Assembly: GCA_011390275.1 (NCBI GenBank)
Contig: JAABST010000043.1
Coordinates: 1 to 37,610 of the forward strand
DNA from: Geitlerinema sp. S16
Lineage (GTDB): Bacteria > Cyanobacteriota > Cyanobacteriia > Cyanobacteriales > Geitlerinemataceae
Reading direction: 5' to 3'
Length of the DNA stretch: 37,610 bases
The position numbers were made by a program, and so were the translations under genes. Of the stretch, positions 34,121-37,610 are shown in pieces. The stretch's first letter is position 1. Every line of letters begins with the position of its first letter. A model generated the notes under the pieces. That model did no database searches and was not told where the DNA came from. It saw nothing but the letters and a program-made list of their open reading frames with translations.

Positions 34121-35056
34121 TTAGTGATTGCGACTGCCGATAAAATCCGCGATCGCCTTGAGCGGCATGGCTCGATCGCCATAGGGTTCCAGCTCGGCCT
34201 TCGCTGCATCCAATAGCTCCGTAGCCCGACGCTTCGACTCCTCCAATCCCAGCAGGCTCGGATAGGTTGTTTTTTGCGCCGCTAAATCTTTACCGGCGGT
34301 TTTACCTAGCTCCTCTGATGAAGCCGTGATATCGAGAATATCGTCGATAATCTGGAATGCGAGACCAATATTACGAGCATAACGGCTCAAACGCGACGTA
34401 TCGTCTGCATTTGCGCCCGCGATCGATCCGCCACAAACCACGCTCGCCTCTAGCAGTGCCGCCGTCTTGTGATTGTGAATAAAATTGAGCGTCTCGATCG
34501 GCACATTGCTTTTGCCCTCACATTCGAGATCCACAACCTGACCGCCCACCAGGCCCGCAGCACCCACCGCGCGACCCAAGCGCATCACCACATCGAGCAG
34601 CCGGTCTGCCGGTACATTTTTCGTCTGTAGCACGATGAACTCGAAGGCATAGGCCAGCAAGCCATCACCGGCCAGAATTGCGACATCATCGCCATATACC
34701 TTGTGATTCGTCAAGCGACCCCGACGGTAATCGTCATTATCCATCGCAGGCAGATCATCGTGGATCAGCGACATGGTATGCACCATCTCCAGAGCGCACG
34801 CCGTCGGCATTGCCATCTCGCGCGTGCCACCCATCATCTCGCAGGTCGCCAGACATAAGATTGGCCGCAAACGCTTGCCACCCGCCAGCAGCGAATAGCG
34901 CATCGACTCATAAATCTTTTCCGGGTAGATCACCGGTAGCGATCGATCCAGCGCGGCTTCGACTTCAGTCTTGCCTGCCTGTAAAAAAACTTGAAGATCG
35001 AACTCTTGCTGGGAAGACATAGGTTGAGCCACGTCGATCTCGTTCGTCAGTACCAT
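34121..35056 (-). CDS. crtE: Geranylgeranyl (polyprenyl) diphosphate synthase
   Basis: 311 residues from ATG 35056-35054 (MVLTNEIDVAQP). An in-frame ATG 24 codons upstream gives an N-terminus unlike the family. It condenses IPP units onto allylic diphosphates to make GGPP for chlorophyll phytol, carotenoids and quinones. First Asp-rich motif LIHDDLPAMDNDDYRRG (about 98-114) and second FQIIDDILDIT are intact, as are GGKRLRPIL, GGQVVDLECEG, HNHKTAALLEASV and the KTAGKDLAAQKTTYP stretch. Short-chain synthases share these motifs, so the chain length is judged from overall similarity to cyanobacterial CrtE. It leads a two-gene unit with the DUF212 gene. Confidence 0.93.
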   Translation of the reverse strand: MVLTNEIDVAQPMSSQQEFDLQVFLQAGKTEVEAALDRSLPVIYPEKIYESMRYSLLAGGKRLRPILCLATCEMMGGTREMAMPTACALEMVHTMSLIHDDLPAMDNDDYRRGRLTNHKVYGDDVAILAGDGLLAYAFEFIVLQTKNVPADRLLDVVMRLGRAVGAAGLVGGQVVDLECEGKSNVPIETLNFIHNHKTAALLEASVVCGGSIAGANADDTSRLSRYARNIGLAFQIIDDILDITASSEELGKTAGKDLAAQKTTYPSLLGLEESKRRATELLDAAKAELEPYGDRAMPLKAIADFIGSRNH

Positions 35057-35267
35057 TCCCGAATCCTTGCGTTGTAAACGTTTTAATACTATCGATAACG
35101 CGATGTCTGCTCGACTTGATCGAAACACACATCACAAAAAACTGTCATTAGGCTACCAGAACGATCTGGCCTCACTCAAAAATCCTACATCCTGTGGCGA
35201 GATCAAGCCTTTCGTCTTCACAAACCGGTTCGATCTTAGATCATCCGAAAACATTGCAGTACCCGGA
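35057..35267. promoter_or_regulatory. Upstream region of crtE
   Basis: 211 bp between the psbC terminators and the crtE start. It is AT-rich near 35070-35160 and would hold the crtE promoter; no defined -35/-10 pair is claimed. GGTTCGATCTTAGATCA at 35227-35243 looks like a tRNA T-loop but no tRNA fold surrounds it. Confidence 0.35.
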
Positions 35268-35296
35268 ATAAAAAAGCCTCCATCGATTGTGGAGGC
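35268..35296 (-). terminator. Rho-independent terminator of psbC
   Basis: GCCTCCA (35276-35282) pairs with TGGAGGC (35290-35296). Read on the minus strand the stem is followed by TTTTTTAT, a textbook terminator, placed about 75 bp after the psbC stop and after a second hairpin. Confidence 0.88.
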
Positions 35297-35318
35297 TCTT
35301 TAAATGCTTTGTTAGCGT

Positions 35319-35352
35319 GAAGCCGGTTTAAGTGTTAGTTAAACCGGGCTTC
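35319..35352 (-). terminator. Strong 3'-UTR hairpin of psbC
   Basis: GAAGCCGGTTTAA (35319-35331) pairs with TTAAACCGGGCTTC (35339-35352) over 13 bp with one bulged base and a 7-nt loop. It lies 20 bp after the psbC stop and has no T-run, so it more likely protects the psbC mRNA 3' end in front of the true terminator. Confidence 0.7.
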
Positions 35353-35371
35353 AGCGTCGATACATCGCGAA

Positions 35372-36760
35372 TTAGTCTAGCGGTGTCATGTCGAGAACAG
35401 CTTCGGTCTTGCGATCGATGCCTTTCTCAAAACCAGCAGCAGCAGCGCGAGCGCGGCCAGCGTGCCAGAGGTGACCCACCAGGAAGAAGAAGGCCATGAT
35501 GAAGTGGAAACCAGCCAGCCAAGCACGGGGGTTAACGTAGTTAAAGCCTGAGTTCGGCTCAGTGATGATGCCACCCACCGAGTTGATCGAACCGTTCGGC
35601 GCGTGCGTCATGTACTCAGCCGCACGACGAATTTGCCACGGTTGGATGTCGTTCTTGAGCTTGTTGAGGTCAAGGCCATTCGGACCGCGTAGCGGCTCTA
35701 GCCAAGGACCACGGAAATCCCAGAAACGCATCGTTTCACCACCGAAGATGATCTCACCCGTCGGCGATCGCATCAGGTATTTACCCAGACCGGTCGGGCC
35801 TTGCGCCGAACCGATGTTTGCACCAAGTTTTTGGTCACGAGCGAGGAAGACGAAGGACTGAGCCTGCGATGCTTCCGCGTTGGTCGGGCCGTAGAACTCA
35901 CTAGGGTAAACGGTGTTGTTAAACCAGATGAACGCCGAGCAGATGAACGCCATCAGCGATAGCGCACCAACGCTGTACGACAGGTAGGCTTCACCATTCC
36001 AGACGAACGCACGACGCGCCCAGCCAAACGGTTTGGTGAGAATGTGCCAGATACCGCCGCTAATGCAGAGAAGACCGACCCAAATGTGACCGCCGATAAC
36101 ATCTTCCATGTTGTCAACGCCACACAGCCAACCTTCGCCACCGAAGGGAGCCTTGAACAGGTAACCGAAGATAATTGCGGGGTTTAGCGTCGGATTGCTG
36201 ATGATGCGCACATCACCGCCACCCGGAGCCCAGGTGTCATAGACACCGCCGACAAACATCGCCTTGATAACCAGCAGCAATGCACCGCAACCCAACAGGA
36301 TGAGGTGGAAGCCGATGATGTTGGTCATCTGATTTTTATCTTTCCAGTCATAGCCAAAGAAAGACGAGTATTCTTCGAGGCGCTCAGGGCCACGAACAGC
36401 GTGGTAGATACCACCGAAGCCGAGAACCGCCGAAGAAATGAGGTGAAGGACACCAACCACGAAGTACGGGAAGGTATCAATCACTTCACCGCCGGGACCA
36501 ATGCCCCAACCTTGAGAAGCCAAGTGCGGAATCAGGATCAGACCCTGTTCGTACATCGGCTTTTCGGGAACGAAGTGAGCGACTTCAAACAGGCACATTG
36601 CGCCTGCCCAGAAGACGATCAAACCTGCGTGAGCGACGTGAGCGCCCAGCAGTTTTCCAGACAGATTAATCAGGCGAGCATTACCAGACCACCAGGCAAA
36701 GCCGGTAGATTCTTGGTCGCGACCCGCACCAACAATCGCACCATTAAAGGGCGTTTCCAC
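35372..36760 (-). CDS. psbC: Photosystem II chlorophyll-binding protein CP43
   Basis: 462 residues from GTG 36760-36758. The start is fixed by a strong Shine-Dalgarno GGAGGT (36774-36769) eight bases upstream and by the family N-terminus METPFNG. CP43 is a six-helix inner antenna of photosystem II in the thylakoid membrane. The large lumenal loop carries FGGETMRFWDFRGPW, whose Glu and Arg (E354 and R357 in standard numbering) contact the Mn4CaO5 cluster. Chlorophyll-ligand histidines in GAHVAHAGLIVFWAGAM, VLHLISSAVLGFGGIYHAV and the VGHLWHAGRARAAAAGFEKG end are all present. Usually psbC overlaps the psbD end; here 260 bp lie between them, and two hairpins close the transcript. Confidence 0.98.
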   Translation of the reverse strand: METPFNGAIVGAGRDQESTGFAWWSGNARLINLSGKLLGAHVAHAGLIVFWAGAMCLFEVAHFVPEKPMYEQGLILIPHLASQGWGIGPGGEVIDTFPYFVVGVLHLISSAVLGFGGIYHAVRGPERLEEYSSFFGYDWKDKNQMTNIIGFHLILLGCGALLLVIKAMFVGGVYDTWAPGGGDVRIISNPTLNPAIIFGYLFKAPFGGEGWLCGVDNMEDVIGGHIWVGLLCISGGIWHILTKPFGWARRAFVWNGEAYLSYSVGALSLMAFICSAFIWFNNTVYPSEFYGPTNAEASQAQSFVFLARDQKLGANIGSAQGPTGLGKYLMRSPTGEIIFGGETMRFWDFRGPWLEPLRGPNGLDLNKLKNDIQPWQIRRAAEYMTHAPNGSINSVGGIITEPNSGFNYVNPRAWLAGFHFIMAFFFLVGHLWHAGRARAAAAGFEKGIDRKTEAVLDMTPLD

Positions 36761-36776
36761 GGGGGCTAACCTCCAT
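36744..36776 (-). other. 11-codon frame ending PRGNAL, relic of the psbD/psbC overlap
   Basis: ATG 36776-36774 opens a frame reading MEVSPRGNAL then TAA (36746-36744). Its last six residues and stop equal the D2 C-terminus PRGNAL, in the same register relative to the psbC GTG as in the classical psbD-psbC overlap. It contains the psbC Shine-Dalgarno and could also act as a coupled leader peptide. Because the psbC start codons (GTGGAAACGCC) force RGNA in this register, part of the match is automatic. Confidence 0.5.
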
Positions 36777-37020
36777 CGTTAATGTAGAAACTTTTCGATC
36801 GATGAGATCTTAAAAACGAGCTGCGTTCAGACACGTTACACGTTAGCTGAAAACGACCCGTGACGATCGATCTAGATCGTCGCGTATCCTTGGGGGTTTA
36901 TGTGAATTAGTCGTTGTCCATGCAGGATTCCGACTAATTCAGATAGGCAGCGCTACAGCAGTGCAGTCCACAAAATCGTGCGTACCAGCACTGTTTTCAA
37001 TGTCGCGAGTTACGACAATC
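36777..37020. promoter_or_regulatory. Unusual psbD-psbC spacer with two hairpins
   Basis: No gene. GAATTAGTCG (36904-36913) pairs perfectly over 10 bp with CGACTAATTC (36931-36940), and GACGATC (36862-36868) pairs with GATCGTC (36875-36881). The larger hairpin has no T-run on the minus strand, so it need not end psbD transcription. The spacer may hold a separate psbC promoter. Confidence 0.5.
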
Positions 37021-37610
37021 TTAGAGCGCATTACCACGAGGAAGAACTTCCTCGGGGAACTCGAAGTTTTCGTGCGGCTGGTCAACCGGAGCCATCCAAG
37101 CGCGAATCCCTTCATTGAGCAGAATGTTCTTGGTATAGAACGTTTCAAACTCAGGGTCTTCCGCAGCCCGTAGCTCTTGGCTCACGAAGTCGTAGGCACG
37201 CAGGTTAAGAGCTAGACCGGTAATACCGATCGCGCTCATCCACAAACCCGTCACCGGCACAAACAGCATGAAGAAGTGCAACCAACGTTTGTTGGAGAAG
37301 GCAATCCCGAAGATTTGCGACCAAAAACGGTTCGCCGTCACCATCGAGTAGGTTTCTTCAGCTTGGGTCGGTTCAAACGCGCGGAAGGTGTTGCCTTGGG
37401 CGCCATCTTCAAACAGCGTGTTTTCCACGGTCGCACCGTGAATCGCACACAGCAGCGCACCGCCAAGAATGCCCGCAACGCCCATCATGTGGAACGGGTT
37501 CAGCGTCCAGTTGTGGAAGCCTTGCAGGAAAATGATGAAGCGGAAAATACCGGCGACACCGAAGCTCGGGCCGAAGAACCAGCTCGATTGACCCAGCGGG
37601 TAGAGCAGGA
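37021..37610 (-). CDS. psbD: Photosystem II reaction-centre protein D2 (C-terminal part, truncated by window edge)
   Basis: The frame is open from the window edge to TAA at 37021 and gives the last 195 or so of about 352 residues. D2 carries the QA side of the photosystem II reaction centre. Visible hallmarks: YPLGQSSWFFGPSFGVAGIF, NWTLNPFHMMGVAGILGG with the QA/iron His214, RWLHFFMLFVPVTGLWMS with iron ligand His268, and the lumenal tail ending EVLPRGNAL. The codons at the end (CGT GGT AAT GCG) no longer contain the GTGGAAACG that normally serves as the psbC start, matching the detached psbC downstream. Confidence 0.98.
   Translation of the reverse strand, partial: LLYPLGQSSWFFGPSFGVAGIFRFIIFLQGFHNWTLNPFHMMGVAGILGGALLCAIHGATVENTLFEDGAQGNTFRAFEPTQAEETYSMVTANRFWSQIFGIAFSNKRWLHFFMLFVPVTGLWMSAIGITGLALNLRAYDFVSQELRAAEDPEFETFYTKNILLNEGIRAWMAPVDQPHENFEFPEEVLPRGNAL

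Noticed and set aside
35227..35243. T-loop-like GGTTCGATC sequence upstream of crtE
   Set aside because: No acceptor stem, anticodon arm or CCA-side pairing around it; not a tRNA.
36939..37148. 69-residue minus-strand frame overlapping the psbD end
   Set aside because: Could have been a displaced psbC start, but the translation shows no CP43 similarity and no ribosome site.
1..37610. CRISPR arrays, rRNA or tRNA genes, complete insertion sequences
   Set aside because: No regularly spaced repeats with unique spacers, no recognisable RNA genes and no transposase frame were seen on either strand.

Overview
The window is chromosomal DNA of a cyanobacterium. The evidence is psbC and a partial psbD (photosystem II CP43 and D2), crtE and dxr of isoprenoid synthesis, very frequent GCGATCGC (HIP1-type) palindromes, and cyanobacterial families such as DUF1822 and secreted FHA-CHAT proteins. 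Most of the window is GC-rich; two stretches inside large genes are clearly AT-richer.

Layout. 1-74: tail of a + strand gene. 281-4713 (minus): a conflict/defence-like operon, read as Trypco1 protein -> trypsin-like protease with an EAD1-like adaptor domain -> STAND/NB-ARC-type NTPase with TPRs, followed by an orphan VapB-like antitoxin and the stump of its VapC toxin. A 143-bp MITE with perfect ends and a 10-bp target duplication lies between protease and NTPase. 4785-10458: an RND efflux pump (adaptor + AcrB-like transporter, minus) with a divergent MarR regulator. 10475-12612: Sfp-type phosphopantetheinyl transferase, a tiny membrane protein, a MacB/LolD-like ABC ATPase and a two-TM protein. 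12946-18065: pentapeptide-repeat protein, Dpp/Opp-like permease, asparaginase II, and a family-5 substrate-binding lipoprotein. 18231-24647 (+): Ser/Thr kinase, then a sigma-like factor, a DUF1822 protein, a membrane-anchored CHAT protease and an exported TPR protein. These converge on a 6.3-kb minus-strand gene for a secreted FHA-type beta-helix protein ending in a second CHAT protease. 31094-37610 (minus): DUF389 membrane protein, dxr, a DUF212/PAP2-like protein, crtE, psbC and psbD.

The most interesting parts are two protease-centred signalling modules. In the first, protease and NTPase carry the same ~50-residue segment (27 of 50 residues identical without gaps), at the C-terminus of one and the N-terminus of the other. 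This fits a homotypic adaptor that recruits the protease to an NTPase/TPR sensor. In the second, a sigma-like gene sits with a cytoplasmic/membrane CHAT protease and a secreted CHAT protease; both CHAT domains keep His and Cys. In both modules the repeat part (TPR or beta-helix) is visibly AT-richer than the catalytic part, as if sensor segments were exchanged. psbC is detached from psbD by 260 bp, yet an 11-codon frame at its start still spells the psbD terminus PRGNAL-stop, a trace of the usual psbD/psbC overlap.
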